A stretch of 64,000 bases of DNA from Aedes albopictus. Lineage: Eukaryota > Arthropoda > Insecta > Diptera > Culicidae. The notes beneath the pieces are model-generated. The model was not told the origin of the DNA, did no database searches, and was given only the letters and a program-made list of their open reading frames with translations. The stretch lies in assembly GCF_035046485.1 (NCBI RefSeq), contig NC_085137.1, positions 448,872,980 through 448,936,979 of the forward strand. The letters are read 5' to 3'. Positions 1 to 12,225 of the stretch are shown here, one piece after another (positions within the stretch are counted from its first letter, which is position 1; each line of letters starts with the position of its first letter). The position numbers and the translations under genes were made by a program.

Positions 1-950
1 CTTTTAGTATTTATTAAAGCCTGTGCCAATGATAGGAACCCTGTACCAGTTATGGCTACATTTGTTAACTTCGGTTCCTTTTCGCACTATTTGCATGCAT
101 TTCTTATGGGATTAGCCATAACTGGTACACTATGGCGAAAGAGGGTGCAAGGAAGCCGAAATTTAAAGGAAAATGATTTATTCCTACCATAATTTGAGCA
201 AAATGTGGAGTTTAAATGAGTCCAACCATCTTTTGTGAACGTGATCTGTTGTTCATGTTTTTTTCTTGTTGATTTACATCGTTAAAGGGGGAAAATCAAC
301 TATGGCGAATAATTGATACTAGAGCCATAATTGGAGCACTTACCCTAATACGGAACCACATGATGAAGGCAAATTGCTCCGCCAAAACTCTTCTCCTCAA
401 TGAGGCAGCTTCACACCGACGACGTCGTCACGGTGCTGGCTGTCACTGATGCTTGCTAGGGGAAGGACACGCAAGGGGAATAACACTCAACTATATTCAC
501 ACCCCACAACAATCTTATTCTTCTGAAAAAAATTATTCAATTCCAACGTAATTTCTGAGGATATCCTTACCGAAACGCAGACACGATCAGTGAAGTACTA
601 TATAGTAGTAATGAATGTAAAGCAGAATTTTTGTATGTTGTGATGATGAATTCTTCGTTTCTGCAATAAAAGGGTCCAAAAAGCGTAAGTATTATGATTC
701 CTAGCCTAATTTTAAGCTGTTTGAGCAAAACGTTGGGTAAGTGTGTTGTATTATTCTCCATTTCTTGTCCCTTTAAATATGCAATTTCCCAAAGGTTTGC
801 TAGAACAGCATCAAATTAAGCAAGCTGCAAGCTTTTTTCACCAGTTCATTGCATAACGGAAAATTCACCATCTCACTTTGATTTTCACAGTCATTGACAA
901 GGAACACCACGAATTTAATTATTTCTGAACAGAATAAAAGCTGCACGTTC
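1..950. other. Non-coding stretch, one short inverted repeat
   Basis: No gene is recognisable. A perfect 16-bp inverted repeat, GTACCAGTTATGGCTA at 44-59 and its complement at 113-128, suggests the edge of a small foldback element. Around 560-760 the sequence resembles the interior of the MITE at 42455-42777 (a shared stretch about a pyrimidine-rich run, then GTATTACGATTCCT-like sequence), so an older relative may lie here. Confidence 0.4.
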
Positions 951-1020
951 TGCGTTGCCGTTTCCAGTTCACCATGTGAACGGAAAATGCTTGTGTAAAA
1001 ACATGCTTATTTTGAAAGCA

Positions 1021-2140
1021 CATTTGCCTTCTGGTATTTTTCCAGGCATTCCATATGAAGTTCTCGCTGGAGTTCTCCCTGAGATACTACCAGGAGTTCC
1101 TAACAAGGTTCCAATAAATATTCCTTCTGATTTTCATCTAAAAATTCTTTCAAGGATTTCTACGGGATTTATGGAGAATTTATCCAGGAATTATGTCCAA
1201 GGTTCCTCCAGCAGTCTCTTCTGGCACTCTTCTAGAAATTCCTTTCATGAGTCTCACAAGAACTGCTTCCATAATTCCTCTAAAAGTTTCTTCAGGGATT
1301 CCTCCAGAAGACTCTTTTAGGTGCAAGAATTTCTTTCTGGAATTCCTCCACAATTTCCTTTCAGGATTATTCTCGGGATGCCTTCAGTAATATCTCCGAG
1401 GATTCATCCAGGAGCTCCTTTCGGGATTCCTGTAGGAATACTTTTCGGAATTCCTCAGATAAATTCTTCTGGGATTCCACCTAGAATTACTACGGAAAAT
1501 CTACATGAGTTTCTTTCCGAAATTCTTTATGGGGTCTCTCCGGTAATTCCTCCCGAGATTCCTCCAGCATACTCCTTCCGGTATTCATTCAGGAGTTCAT
1601 TCTGAGGTTTCTCCAGTAGATCCTTCTGGGATTATTCTAGGCATTTCTTCTTGTATTCCCCCAGGAGGTTTATTCGGAATTTCTCTAGGAGTTCATTCCG
1701 GGATTTCCACAAAAGATCCTTCTGGGATTCTTCCACGAGTTAATTCCGGGATGTATGTAGAAGATCCTTCTGGGATTCCTCCAGGAGTTTCTTCCTCGAT
1801 TCCTGCAGGAATTTCTTTCAGGATTTCTCCAGGAGTTTATTCTGGAATTTCTTTAGCAGATCCTTTCAGAAGGAAGCAGCAGCCTGCAGGAATTCTTCCC
1901 GAATTCTGCTTTAAAAGTTACTTCAAGGATGCCTGCAGGAGAAGTCTCCGGAAAAGTGTGTTCCAGGAGTCCTACAGGAACTCCTTGCAGAATTTCTCCA
2001 CAAATTTCATCTGGAAATCTTTTGGAAATCGCGACTTCTACAGATGTTACTTCCGGGATTTCACCAGGAGTTTCTTCTGGGATTCCTACAGGATTTCCCT
2101 TGTAGATTTCTGAATAATCGGTTGCCAGGATTTCTCTATG
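1021..2140 (+). repeat. Degenerate GGAATTCCTCCAG array, CT form
   Basis: The + strand repeats variants of GGAATTCCTCCAG with a period near 15 bp, strongly diverged. Because the period is a multiple of three it creates open frames whose translations repeat patterns like GIPPGIS; these are by-products, not genes. The same family recurs at 6.4, 8.9, 23-25, 28.4-29.7, 35-37, 42-45, 54-55 and 59-60 kb. Confidence 0.8.
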
Positions 2141-2254
2141 AATTTTATCCAAAACATTCTACAAAAAAAATTCAAGTGCAAGCTCATGGAGGAGTCCTGG
2201 TAGGAACTCACGTAGCAATTTCAGAAGGAACACCAGGAGAGTCCAAGTAGGATG

Positions 2255-2415
2255 TTCAGAAGGAATCCCAGAATGACTCCTGAAGAAAGTTTGGAATAAA
2301 AAATTGGAAGGAATGACGGAAGGAACTTCTAGAAGAATTCCGGAATCTCCTCGAAGAATCCCGGAAGAAACTCTTGGAAGAATCCCGAAAGTTTTTCTGC
2401 AGAAATACCTACTAA
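2255..2415 (-). repeat. GGAATTCCTCCAG array, opposite (GA) form
   Basis: This is the same repeat family as at 1021-2140 but in reverse complement on the + strand (GGAAGGAATCCC, GAAGAATTCCGGAAT). The strand switch falls between about 2140 and 2255, leaving a short spacer. Confidence 0.65.
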
Positions 2416-2419
2416 ACAC

Positions 2420-4760
2420 CCTGTTATATGAAAATCAGTATCTGGATTAAAGGGAAATGTTGAAAATTGTCATGGAAAGTCTTTGGAAACTTGAAGGAAC
2501 TTACTAGTAGTAATCTTTTACTAACCCCTGAAAAAACTTTTGATGAAATCGTCTGCATGTATTTAAACTTGGGAAACAGCCTGACGTGTTCTATCACGCT
2601 AACTATTAAAGAGGAACCAGTCTTCAAATTACAATGGTTCAACTCAACTTTCTTCTTAAAAATATCCTGTAATAGTTCAAGGTTTTTATTCAAGCAGGCA
2701 ACATCTCTAGATTTAACACACTAAAATTCTCTCCTTCCCGTTTATGTACCCCCCATCTGCATGAGCTGCACATCTAAATTCTAGATGCTGCACACAAGAT
2801 ACCGCTGGCTGCTGACGATGATGGAAGAACTCCGACTCATAACCAAATTCAGCGAAAAAGAAAGGACTCTCAACCAACCGACGACGCAAACTGGAGCGGA
2901 GAGTTAGCAGCAGTTCGTGTCGTGGTGCCACACCACGAAACCTCAACCAAGAGGGAGAGTAGAGTGGCCTTCATTTTTTAACCCAGAATATCCATGGATT
3001 CCTCTGAATTTTTGAATGAAATCTATCAATTTTGAAAGTGTGCTCAACTTTGTAAAATTTCCGTAATTCTTCCATATTGGTTTGATGCTGATTAGAATGT
3101 AATATTTTGGCAATTTCTGTTCAAAACTAAACCACCCTAATGAAGACCAAGACTTGGAATTGGAAGGGGAGACCAAGCTTTGTGCCACACTAGCGCAGCA
3201 GAGCACAGCATAAATGGGGTATCCTTTTTCGGGAACGGCAACAGCAGCAGCAACCAAGATGTAACAGCGAACTGAAACTGCAATAAAACGCAAATGTTAC
3301 CTTTAATATAGAAAATATGTACCTCTCTCGCTAGCTGACTGTGTGTCGAGTTGTGTTCCTGCTGATGCCGAGACGTTCACACGCGCCACGCGGTGGAAAC
3401 TGTAGACAAGGACATGACAGGGGACAGGGAAGGCAAACTTTCTCCCTCGGGATTTTGGCTGATCAACGCCGTTTGCTAGCTGAAACGGTGGGTTCGTTCC
3501 TTTGTATCGTTTGGATGTTAGTTTTTTTTTCTTTTTACATAAATTTTGGTTTGACTCCTGGAGGAAAAATTATCCAGACCAAAACGTTGCTTGCATGTTT
3601 AAAGCTTTTACAATTTGCACTTGTTCTCTTTGAGATTACAATCAAAGGCTTTCACCAAGAAGTTCCTTAGTGTTAACAGAGCTTTTGATCAACTGAATTT
3701 CATGTTTCATGAAATTCAGCAAAATTAATCTGTTGTTATACGGAATCAAAAGGTATGTATGTTATATTGAAGCTGACTTCTCCAAATGTAGAAATTTGGG
3801 TGCCCTTGTTAGTTTCCCATTATCGTGTTGCTATATGACTAGCCAAAACACCATAATCATAGCACTTATCAGCACCATAAAATCTGGCCTGCTGAACTTC
3901 TCATCGGTAATGTAGGTATGCAAACGCCCCAAACTACCACGCCGCCCTCTAGAATTACCGAGATAAGGCTTAATGGCACAAACCTTGGCGCTGCCTGACT
4001 GCCTACGAGAGCAAACAATGACGACGACGGAGGCGGAATAAATCCAGTAGCCAGTCATCATCGGGTTCGCGCCTCGCGCGCTAGCTTGTTCCCAGTAGGT
4101 TAAGTAGGAACAAATAAACTTAAACAGAAAACAAACGACACCACGCTACATCAAAACGACAATAATTCCCTCTAATTAGACACCAATAAAAGATTTATAG
4201 CGTGATCAGCGTCAATTTTACGACCGCTTACCTACACCCGTTTGATTGGAAGACGACCCACTCACTCTCTTGCTAACGTATAGACATCACACCACAGAGT
4301 TACAGCAGTGCCAGGCCAGTGGCTGATGGAGCTGGATGGTCGTAAAACTCGAACCAACCGCCACGCGCGCGATAATTTTTATACGTTCAAGCGCGCGTTC
4401 AAAGTCTAACAGTCTATAGGCTACACACAGGCGGTAGTGGTGATCCTGTGCAATTGAAATTTCAATCACAGCTCCTACTTGTTACGACCAGTGACCACCA
4501 CTTTTACGAGCAATCAAAGTAACATCGATTACACTGTTCTGCGTAGTTTTGCACCCGCTTTGCGTACTATGACTTAAAGGATGTGGAGAATATCTTTGCA
4601 CTCTTACAATACATGTGCTAGGGGTTTATAATATGCTACGTAGCTTTCTACTAAGCCTATTGAAAAAAGTATTTCGTAATAAATCAGTTTTTTTACTTGC
4701 ATTATTCATTAAATCTGCCAAAAATATTACTTTTTCCATTCTTATTAGTGTAAATAACAA
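2420..4760. other. Non-coding stretch, nothing recognised
   Basis: Several open frames of 60-116 codons exist on both strands, but none shows a domain, signal peptide or splice context that I recognise, and overlapping frames on opposite strands argue against coding. About 2720-3480 and 3900-4480 are more GC-balanced and could be single-copy or regulatory DNA. Confidence 0.4.
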
Positions 4761-4763
4761 ATA

Positions 4764-6050
4764 ATGGAAATAAATGCCTACAAGATACTCTCTCAAATTT
4801 TATGCCGCCGGCTATCACCGATCGCAAGAAAGTTCGTGGGACAATATCAGGCTGGATTTATGGGTGAACGCGCTACAACGGACCAGATGTTCGCCATCCG
4901 CCAGGTGTTGCAGAAGTGCCGCGAATACAACGTGCCCACACATCACTTGTTCATAGATTTCAAATCGGCGCATGATGATACAATCGATCGAGAACAGCTA
5001 TGGCAGATTATGCACGAAAACGGATTCCCGGATGAACTGATACGATTGATCAAGGCGACGATGGATCGAGTGATGTGCGTAGTTCGAGTATCAGGGACAC
5101 TCTCGAGTCCCTTTGAATCTCGCAGAGAGTTACGGCAAGGTGATGGTATTTCGTGCTTGCTGTTCAACATTGCTTTTTAGAGGGTGTAATTAGGAGAGCG
5201 GGGATAAACACGAGTGGTGCGATTTCCACGAGGTCCGTTCAGCTGCTTGGTTTTGCTGATGATATTGATATTATTGCTCGCAAATTTGAGACGATGGCGG
5301 AAACGTACATCCGACTAAAGAGTGAAGCCAGGCGAATCGGATTAGTCATTAATGTGTCGGAGACAAAGTACTTGATGGCAAAGGGTTCCAGGGAAGAATC
5401 ACCGCGCCCGCCACCCCGAATTTATATCGACGGTGATGAAATCGAGGCGGTTGAAGAATTCGTGTACTTGAGCTCACTGGTGACCGCTGACAGCGGCACC
5501 AACAGAGAAATTCAGAGGCGCATTGTGGCAGAAAATCGTGCTTACTTTGGACTTCGCAGAGCTCTACGATCGAATAAAGTTCGTCGTAACACGAAGTTAA
5601 CTATCTACAAAACGCTGATAAGACCGGTCGTCCTCCATGGGCACAAAACACGGACCCTACGTGCAGAGGACCAACACGCCCTTGGAGTTTTCGAACGGAA
5701 AGTTTTGCGTACCATCTGCGACGGAGTGCAGATGGAAGACGGGACTTGGAGAAGGCGAATGAACCACGAGCTGCATCAGCTGCTGAGAGAACCAACCATC
5801 GTCCATACCGCGAAAATCGGGAGGCTACGGTGGGCGGGTCACGTCATCAGGATGTCGGATAGCAACCCGACTAAAATGGTTCTCGAGTGGACCAAGTGGT
5901 TCGACCAAGTGGAGGACGATCTGCGGACCCTACGCAGAGTGCGGAGCTGGAGACAAACAGCCATGGACCGAGTGGAATGGAGACGGCTACTATGTACAGC
6001 AGAGGCCACCCCGGCCTAAGCCTGATCGGTATGGTAAGTAAGGAAATAAA
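4764..6050 (+). pseudogene. Broken non-LTR reverse transcriptase, RTE-like
   Basis: This is the 3' part of a LINE reverse transcriptase. Reading forward it keeps the finger region (AYKILSQILCRRL, TTDQMFAIRQVLQKC), motif A as HLFIDFKSAHDD with the catalytic Asp, motif B as LRQGDGISCLLFNIA, motif C as LLGFADDIDII and a long thumb/C-terminal part (RLRWAGHVIRM) ending in a stop at 6019. The frame breaks near 5175, where one extra T follows LLFNIA; coding resumes in another frame. The endonuclease and the start of the RT are absent, so it is 5' truncated. The protein resembles RTE-type elements, but I assign the clade from memory only. Related pieces lie at 7808-7937, 19097-20625 and 31029-32230, all in the opposite orientation. 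Confidence 0.85.
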
Positions 6051-6414
6051 TGCCGGCTTCTTTCATAAGACATGCAGCTATCGGACGCATCAACTGGATC
6101 TGAGAAAATGGTTTTAAGCCTACGGCATTAAGAATTTGAATGGGATTCCTATAGTATGTCTATGAGGAAAATTCGGTGGGAATGTAATTTCTTGGCGTGA
6201 CTAGAAAAATTACATTGGAATTCTAGGAAAAATCTGATGCAAACCAAATCAATATTTGTCGAGATTTTTAGTGGGTTTCGGCGGGTTTCCGTCTAGGATG
6301 ATGAGTAGAGGTTTTGTGATACATATAGCACAAGAGAGAATGCTAGAATACTCTGAAAGGGTTTATGGTGATACTCCTATGCAGTTGAGGGGCTGGAATT
6401 TGGTGTAATTGAGG

Positions 6415-6725
6415 TTTTTTCAGAAACTCCTCACGAGTATCCTCCAGGAACTCCTTCCTGGATTTTTGCAGTAACTCCTACTGGGATTCTTTCTGGAATT
6501 CTTTCAGATGTTTCAAATGGAAATATTCTAAGAGTTTTGTTCCTCAAGGATTTTTTAAATGAAATTCCTTATGGCATTACTCGAGAAGTTTCTTATCTAA
6601 TTTCTACAGGGTTCCTTAGAGAATTTCTCCATAATTTTCCTCAATTGCTGAAGGAACCATTTTTTAAGAAATTTGTTATGGATAACATTTTTACATGAAC
6701 TCCTTCTAGGAATCCCAGAAAAAAA
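6415..6725 (+). repeat. Decayed GGAATTCCTCC array
   Basis: Short run of the CT-form repeat (ATCCTCCAGGAACTCC, GGGATTCTTTCTGGAATTC). It ends close to the left end of the TIR element at 6752, which probably inserted beside or into the array. Confidence 0.6.
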
Positions 6726-6751
6726 AACTTCTGAAAACATTCCAAAATATA

Positions 6752-7706
6752 GACTGTTTCAGAAATTATAAATACACTAACGATTAACTGCCATTTCAAT
6801 TTGAGCACAATATCCAAAAAAGTTTCTTCTAGCTCTTATAGTAAATATGCTAACGAAGCAAATAATACCAATTTTGTTGATGTTTCTGGTAAAAGTTAAA
6901 TAATAGGGCTCTGTAAACTAGATGATTGAAATTTGAAGTTGCACAAAGTGGTCAAAAAATGTAGCATGGTAGAATAGAAAAAAATCTCACAGATAAAATA
7001 TTTAATTTCCAAACACAATAAAAATTGCTGCATCGATAATAAAAGATATATCTCGATTGGTAAGCGTAATTTTAACTGGAAAATTTGATCAAGAACCACC
7101 ATTACGGGCCTTCTCAATACAAAATTTTTTGTTTCAAATTTCTCAACAACACCAGTAGCAACAAACGTTAAGCAAACGCATGTCTTAATTACTGTTTACT
7201 GCATTCGTTTTTATGGTATGACAAGTTTTTCCATCTGAAGGATCGAATGAGCTGAAAAAATAAGTTTGTTTAGATTGAATGCGTTCAGGAAAGCTAAGAA
7301 ACTGTGTGGTAGTTTTCATGTTCCGTTGAAAACCTTAAAAAATAAGAAACTTGATTTCCGAAAAAATGTTGTAGAAATGCATTTATTGATTTTTCCCAAA
7401 TTTTGATCAAGGCACTCCTTAGACAACTTGTTGAGAAATCGAATGTGATAAAAAATTAGATAATTTATGGTATTTAGTGATAAATAATGTTGGGTTCATT
7501 AAAAATCACCTTTGTGCAAATGCAAATTTGAAAAATTATTTTATTTCTTCGAGAACTCGACTGTTTTTAAAAATATCAAGACAATTGAAAGGAAATATAA
7601 AAATATGGAGTACAATATGCTATACGCTGAAAGAAGTTGGTAAAAATCATTAGACAAGTTCATTTAATTTAATTAACAAAGTGTATTTATAATTTCTGAA
7701 ACAGTC
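6752..7706. mobile_element. 955-bp TIR element, TA duplication
   Basis: The ends are inverted copies beginning GACTGTTTCAGAAATTATAA, with about 27 bp matching, and each end is flanked by TA (6750-6751 and 7707-7708). Ends and target choice are those of a Tc1/mariner-type element. The interior is AT-rich with no readable transposase, so it is a non-autonomous derivative. Confidence 0.8.
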
Positions 7707-7807
7707 TATAGCTGGAAGAATCTCAGAAGCTCCTGAGGGAATCTTGTAAGGAAATCATAGAGGAACCCCAAAAGAAATCCCGTGAAGAGTTCCTGGAGCA
7801 ATTCCTG

Positions 7808-7937
7808 CTTACCTTACCGATCAGGCTAAGGCCGGGGTGGCCTCTTCTGTACATAGTGGCCGTCTCTATTCCACTCGGTCCATGGCTGTTTGTCTCCAGT
7901 TCCGCACTCTGCGTAGGGTCCGCAGATCGTCCTCCAA
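7808..7937 (-). pseudogene. 3' tail fragment of the RTE-like element
   Basis: The reverse complement matches the last coding codons and 3' end of the element at 4764-6050 (the region around VEWRRLLCTAEATPA and the following GCCTGATCGGTA). Only about 130 bp survive, embedded in a GGAATTCC-type array. A dead fragment. Confidence 0.8.
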
Positions 7938-7939
7938 TT

Positions 7940-8400
7940 CAATGGAACTTTTAGAGAAATCTAGAATAAACTCCTGGAAAAATCACAGAAGGAGCTTTTT
8001 TTATCTTTATTAAAGAGACATTTAGCCCTCAGCTGGTTCGACACTAAAACTCAGAAAAAGCTATTTGTAGAGTCTTAGAAGGAACTCCTGGTTAAATTTC
8101 TGAAAGAAACACGGAAGAAAATTTTGATGGAATCTCCAAAAAAGATGTCTGAAGCAATCAAGAAAAAAAACTTTTGGTGAATCCCAGAATATATCCTGTA
8201 TACTTTGTGAGTTCCATTTTGCCCCCATACCAAATGTGCAAAATTTCAGCTCGATCGAAGAAAATATATTTTAGCGCCCGCTTTTTTCAAATTTTCATAC
8301 GAATTAATATAAAAAAATTTTACTTCTTCAAGCTCGCCAAGGGCTGAAAGTCTGTTTAATAAAGATAAATCAATCAATCAATTACTTCTGCAAAGAAAAA
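7940..8400. repeat. Two SINE-like 3' tails in opposite orientation
   Basis: On the - strand near 8000-8050 and on the + strand near 8335-8385 there are copies of a tail of the type GGGCTNAAA...TTTAATAAAGATAAA, which recurs at the 3' ends of tRNA-derived SINEs elsewhere in this window (32365, 54555). The bodies are missing or too diverged to see. Confidence 0.5.
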
Positions 8401-8875
8401 TCGCTAGGAGACACCCCTAGATCCTTAAAAATAAGTCGAGGAACAATTTCTGTAGAAAACTTCACGAGGAATCAGACCTCCGAAGACCGCAAACCGATGC
8501 GACGTTCGTCGAAAAAGTTATTAAGTCTCACCCGATCAATAAAATGACGAGATTTATTTTTTTTTTTTCATTATTATTCCTTGCATGTTAAAAAGCGTTG
8601 GCATGCCATTCAGTTTTCAATCAATAAATTTTTCCACACGCCTTAGATCGCTTTGCGGTCTTTGGAGGGTTGGTTTGTCGTAAAATTTCCAACAGAAATT
8701 ATTCATCGATTTAATTCTAGGGGTTAAGGGGCAACCTGTGGCAGTTTTTCTTTGAAAAAGTTATTTTCCCCTATAGTAAATCGTATAGAAACTTAAAATG
8801 GCTGGCGCTAAAATATAGTTTCTCCGATCGAGCTGAAACTTTGCACAGTTGTTATGGAGCTAAAGTGAAACTCTA
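8205..8875. mobile_element. Foldback element with AGCTCGATCG-type arms
   Basis: About 75 bp at the left end (TTTCAGCTCGATCGAAGAAA, then TATATTTTAGCGCC) reappear inverted at the right end with moderate divergence. The interior (about 8395-8760) carries GAAGACCGCAAACCGATGCG and, further on, TTTGCGGTCTTTGGAGGG in inverted relation. A second copy of the interior lies at 11205-11690 and a looser one at 21290-21500. Exact ends and target duplication are not clear. Confidence 0.55.
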
Positions 8876-8934
8876 AAAGAGCACAGGAGCAAAATTAATG
8901 TTTGTGTCCCACACTAATATCCAGCCTAGTATCC

Positions 8935-9905
8935 AGATAACACTCCTAGTGAAATCAAAAAACATCCTGGCGGAATTCTTGAATGATCTTGGGGGGGGGG
9001 GGGTGTATTGCTCCTGAGAAAGAGATCCTGAAGAAATCCTTGTGGGAGTGAATGGAGGGTTGCCTGAAGAAGTTCCTGGAGGAGTCCTAGGAAATGAAGT
9101 GTAGAATTAGCTTGATGTTAAAATACACAATAATAAAAACACAAAACACAGTCCTAGGAAAAAAATCCTGGATAAATCCTAGAAGAAACTCCTCGAGGAA
9201 TCCCAGAAGAAACTGCTAGAAGAATCCAGGAAGGAATTCATGTAGGAATCCAGGAAAAAACTCCTGTAGGAATCCGAAACTCCTGGAGGAATCCCAGAAG
9301 CAACTCCTTGAAGGAGATTTGAAAGAATGCCGGAAGATTTTTTTTTGCAGAAATCTCGAAATGAATATCTTAGTGAATTCCGGAAGGAATTCCTGAAAGG
9401 AACCCAGAAGGAACTCCTGGAGGAATCCAGGAAGGAACTTCTTCAGGAAACCTAGAAAGTAGTTCTGATGGAATCTCAAAAGAATAGCCGGTTGAAATCC
9501 CTGAAGAGATTATCCGAAGAAACTCGTGGGGGAAAAGAGGAAAAGGAAACCTAACGAAAACCTTGAACGAACTCCTGAAGTAAACTATGGATCAACTTAA
9601 AGAAAAACGTTAGAAAAAACTCCTGGACAAATTTCAGAAGGAACTTTTGGAGAAATCTTAGAAGCAACTTCGGAAGGATTTCTTTTAGGGATCTCTGAAG
9701 GAACCCCTGAAGGAATACTAAAAGGAGGAATCTTCAAATGAAATCCTAAAGGGAATTCTCGGAGAAATCCCAGATGGAAGTGCTGGAGGAATTCAAAAAG
9801 GAATTCTTAAAAATGGGAATCCCAAAAGGAACCCCTTGAGGAATCCCAGAATGAACTGCTGGAAGAGTTTCAGACGAAACTCCTGCAGGGTCCTCCAAAT
9901 TTCAT
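8935..9905 (-). repeat. GGAATTCCTCC array, GA form, with poly-G
   Basis: Long degenerate array in GA orientation (GGAACTCCTGGAGGAATCC and variants), with a run of 13 G at 8991-9003. About 9100-9150 is an unrelated AT-rich insert. The open frame on the - strand (MRFHQNYFLGFLKKFLPGFL...) is repeat-derived. Confidence 0.7.
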
Positions 9906-10004
9906 GGTGAATAATTTTCAAATAAACTTAGTTTGATATACTTAACAGATTTAGTGAGTAAACTCATGTCTGAAGATAAAAGGTGTAAAGAAACGGCAAA
10001 CCTA

Positions 10005-10206
10005 GGGAAGTGGAACATGTCGACTTCTACTTTGGGCATTTTACGGCTATAAATCAGTCAATTTTGAACCAATTGACTTGATTTTTTGTACGCGGTTAGA
10101 TACGCACTAGCAGTGTACAAAAATCAAGTCAATTGCTTTTAAATTTACTGATTTATAGCAGAGAAATGTCTAACATACCAGCCACTGCCCAAAGGGCTCG
10201 ATACCC
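10005..10206. mobile_element. 202-bp foldback MITE, family A copy 1
   Basis: Almost the whole unit pairs with itself: GGGAAGTGGAACATGT at the left and GGGCTCGATACCC at the right, with AAATCAGTCAATTTTGA-type arms around a short loop. TA flanks both ends (10003-10004, 10207-10208). Copies 2 and 3 are at 13024-13236 and 23563-23756. No coding content. Confidence 0.8.
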
Positions 10207-10329
10207 TATGTTTTCCAACTATTAATGGGGTTTTCATAACAATCGTTAAACATATCAGTTGAAATTGAAATCAGAACTAAATTTCGATTTCTTTTTGTTT
10301 TTTGACATGAAAAATTGTGTTGAAGATTG

Positions 10330-10743
10330 TGGGAGGAGGGGGGGGGGGGGGGTAAATCAAGCTACGGCATCTATAGGAGGGGGTATCCGAATTTGTGACG
10401 AAATGCTACGAGGGATAAGGGGTCCCCGTAACGTGGGTAGATCACCTTAGAATGGTGCGTTGCGGTGTAAGATCTACCAAATCAAATTTTGATCTTGATA
10501 TTTACCGTATTTTTAAATATTCCAAGATCAAAGTTTGATGCTCTTTTCCTTGTGTTTTGTAGTATTTGTGTTTCAATGTACTGCTAATTAACATTTTATT
10601 TCAGCAGGATTCAGGTAAATGTATCGTACGATATAAATAATATTTTAAAAATATGTAACTGTGGCGAGCATATCACTAATATGTAGCTTATTTGACGTAC
10701 GATGTTAATATTATTTTATATTTCAGATTATCAACCGCAGAAT
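10330..10743. other. Poly-G run and AT-rich non-coding stretch
   Basis: A run of about 15 G ends near 10352, followed by AT-rich sequence with short inverted pieces (GATCAAAATTTGAT-like near 10480-10540). Nothing coding is supported. Confidence 0.4.
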
Positions 10744-11190
10744 CTAGTAATTCAACCAAATGCCAACAAGATGACTAGGAAACCTGGATGAATTGGGCAG
10801 ACAACTGATTCGAAGCAGTCTAACAATGGTGTGCCTGAACGTTAACCAAGTGTATCCTTTGGAGTTTAACCCTTCCACTAACAACACCCAAATTCCCGTG
10901 ACACCTAGGCCTGAGAGATCGTAGAGTTGTCTACATTTTTCATAGGCGTCCAAAACTAACCATCCTTTCCCATTCCTCAGCAGTCGCAAGGACGTGGCCA
11001 GGACAGTGCTCGACCATTGGAGGATTGCGTCAGTCTTGTCTAAGAGTCAGAGATTAGTCCCAAATCTTTGTGCTTTGGTTCGGACGGGAAGGAGGCAACC
11101 CTCATAACAGCGGTCTAGGACTGTACCACCTACGAATTTGTGCGACTCGCTTAATGCTAATGCTAATGCTAATGCTAAATGCTACGAGGG
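10744..11190. repeat. Dispersed repeat with (GCTAAT)n tail
   Basis: The stretch ends in a hexanucleotide tail, TTAATGCTAATGCTAATGCT, typical of the 3' end of some retroposons, which makes + the likely sense strand. A segment near 10990 (CAAGGACGTGGCC) is shared with the SINE at 13676-13910, pointing to a retroposon family. An 81-codon open frame on the - strand has no recognisable domain. Confidence 0.45.
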
Positions 11191-11204
11191 ATAAGGGGTG
11201 TTAA

Positions 11205-11690
11205 AATCGCTTTCAAAAGCTACGTCATTTATGGACGTTCCCATAGGAGAAACTATATTGAAGCGCCCGCTATCCTTAGTTTACATGCGATTTACTATGG
11301 GAAAAGTATTTTTTTTTTTTTCAAAGAAAAACGCTAGAGGTCACCCCATGATCCCCGAAAACAAGTCGATGGATGGTTTATGTAGGAAACTTCACGAGGA
11401 ATTAGTTCTTCGAAGACCGCAGAATGATTCGACATTAATGGAGAAAAGTCATTAAGCTCTTCTCGATCGATAAAATAACGAGATTTTTTTATTTATTATT
11501 GTGCCTTACATGTTAAACATGATTTCCTTGCTATTAGGTTTTCAATCATTATTTTGTTTTTCACACATGCATCAGATTGCTTTGCGGTCTTTGAAGGGTT
11601 GGTTCCTTGTTACAAATTTTCAACAAAAATCATTCATCGACTTATTTTTAGGGGTTAAGGCGACTTTTCTTTGAAAAAGCTTCAACATAA
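11205..11690. mobile_element. Second copy of the 8205-8875 foldback interior
   Basis: Collinear with 8380-8770: TTCACGAGGAATTAG, GAAGACCGCAGA, CGATAAAATAACGAGATTT, GCTTTGCGGTCTTTGAAGGG and TTTTTAGGGGTTAAGG all recur in the same order and orientation. The start of this stretch also carries GAAACTATATTGAAGCGCCCGC, equivalent to the 8205 arm. Non-coding. Confidence 0.6.
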
Positions 11691-11844
11691 TTAAAAGAAA
11701 AACATTTTAATTTTTAAATTATTTTTAAAAAATAGTTTTTTTTTTCCTTTATCCTTATTATGCATGATCCAATTGTTGAACACTATCATAACCTAAACTA
11801 TTAGCATGATTGCCAGCTTTTCATCTAAGTTTACCTAATCGTGC

Positions 11845-12225
11845 ATTTCAATGGACCTCAGGAGCGTTCCAAGGATGTTCCAAGGGCGTTCCAGAGGGCT
11901 TCAGGGACGTTCCAGGAGTTTCCAAGGGGTTTCGGGGGCATTCCAGGGACGTTCTAGAAAGCTCCAGGGCGATTTCAAGAGCGATCCAGGGGTTTTCAAG
12001 GTGTTTCAGAGGTGTTCCAGGAAGTTAAGAGGTGCCACGGGTTTCCAGGAGTGTTCCAAGGGCTTTCAAAAGAGTTCCATGGTGTTTTAAGGGGTTCAAG
12101 AGCGTTCTAGAAGTTTTCAATGGGCTTCGTGGGTATCAGGAAGTCCCAGGCGTGTTTCAGGGGGTTTCGGAGGCGTTCCATGATGTTTTAGTTGGTTTCA
12201 AGAGCGTTCCAGGAGATTTATCTAT
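11845..12225 (+). repeat. GTTCCAGGGG degenerate array
   Basis: Repeats of the type GCGTTCCAGGGG(T)TTTCAGG with irregular spacing near 10-20 bp. The same family forms arrays at 45625-46475 and 57120-58480. It differs from the GGAATTCCTCC arrays in composition. Open frames such as SVPRMFQGRSRGLQG are repeat-derived. Confidence 0.7.

Noticed and set aside
955..2250. Several open frames of 60-120 codons rich in Ile, Pro, Gly, Ser
   Set aside because: Products of the degenerate GGAATTCCTCCAG array with period near 15 bp; the same pattern appears wherever the array does.
10338..10352. Poly-G run as a possible regulatory G-quadruplex
   Set aside because: A single homopolymer of about 15 bases, like the one at 8991-9003; no nearby gene to regulate.
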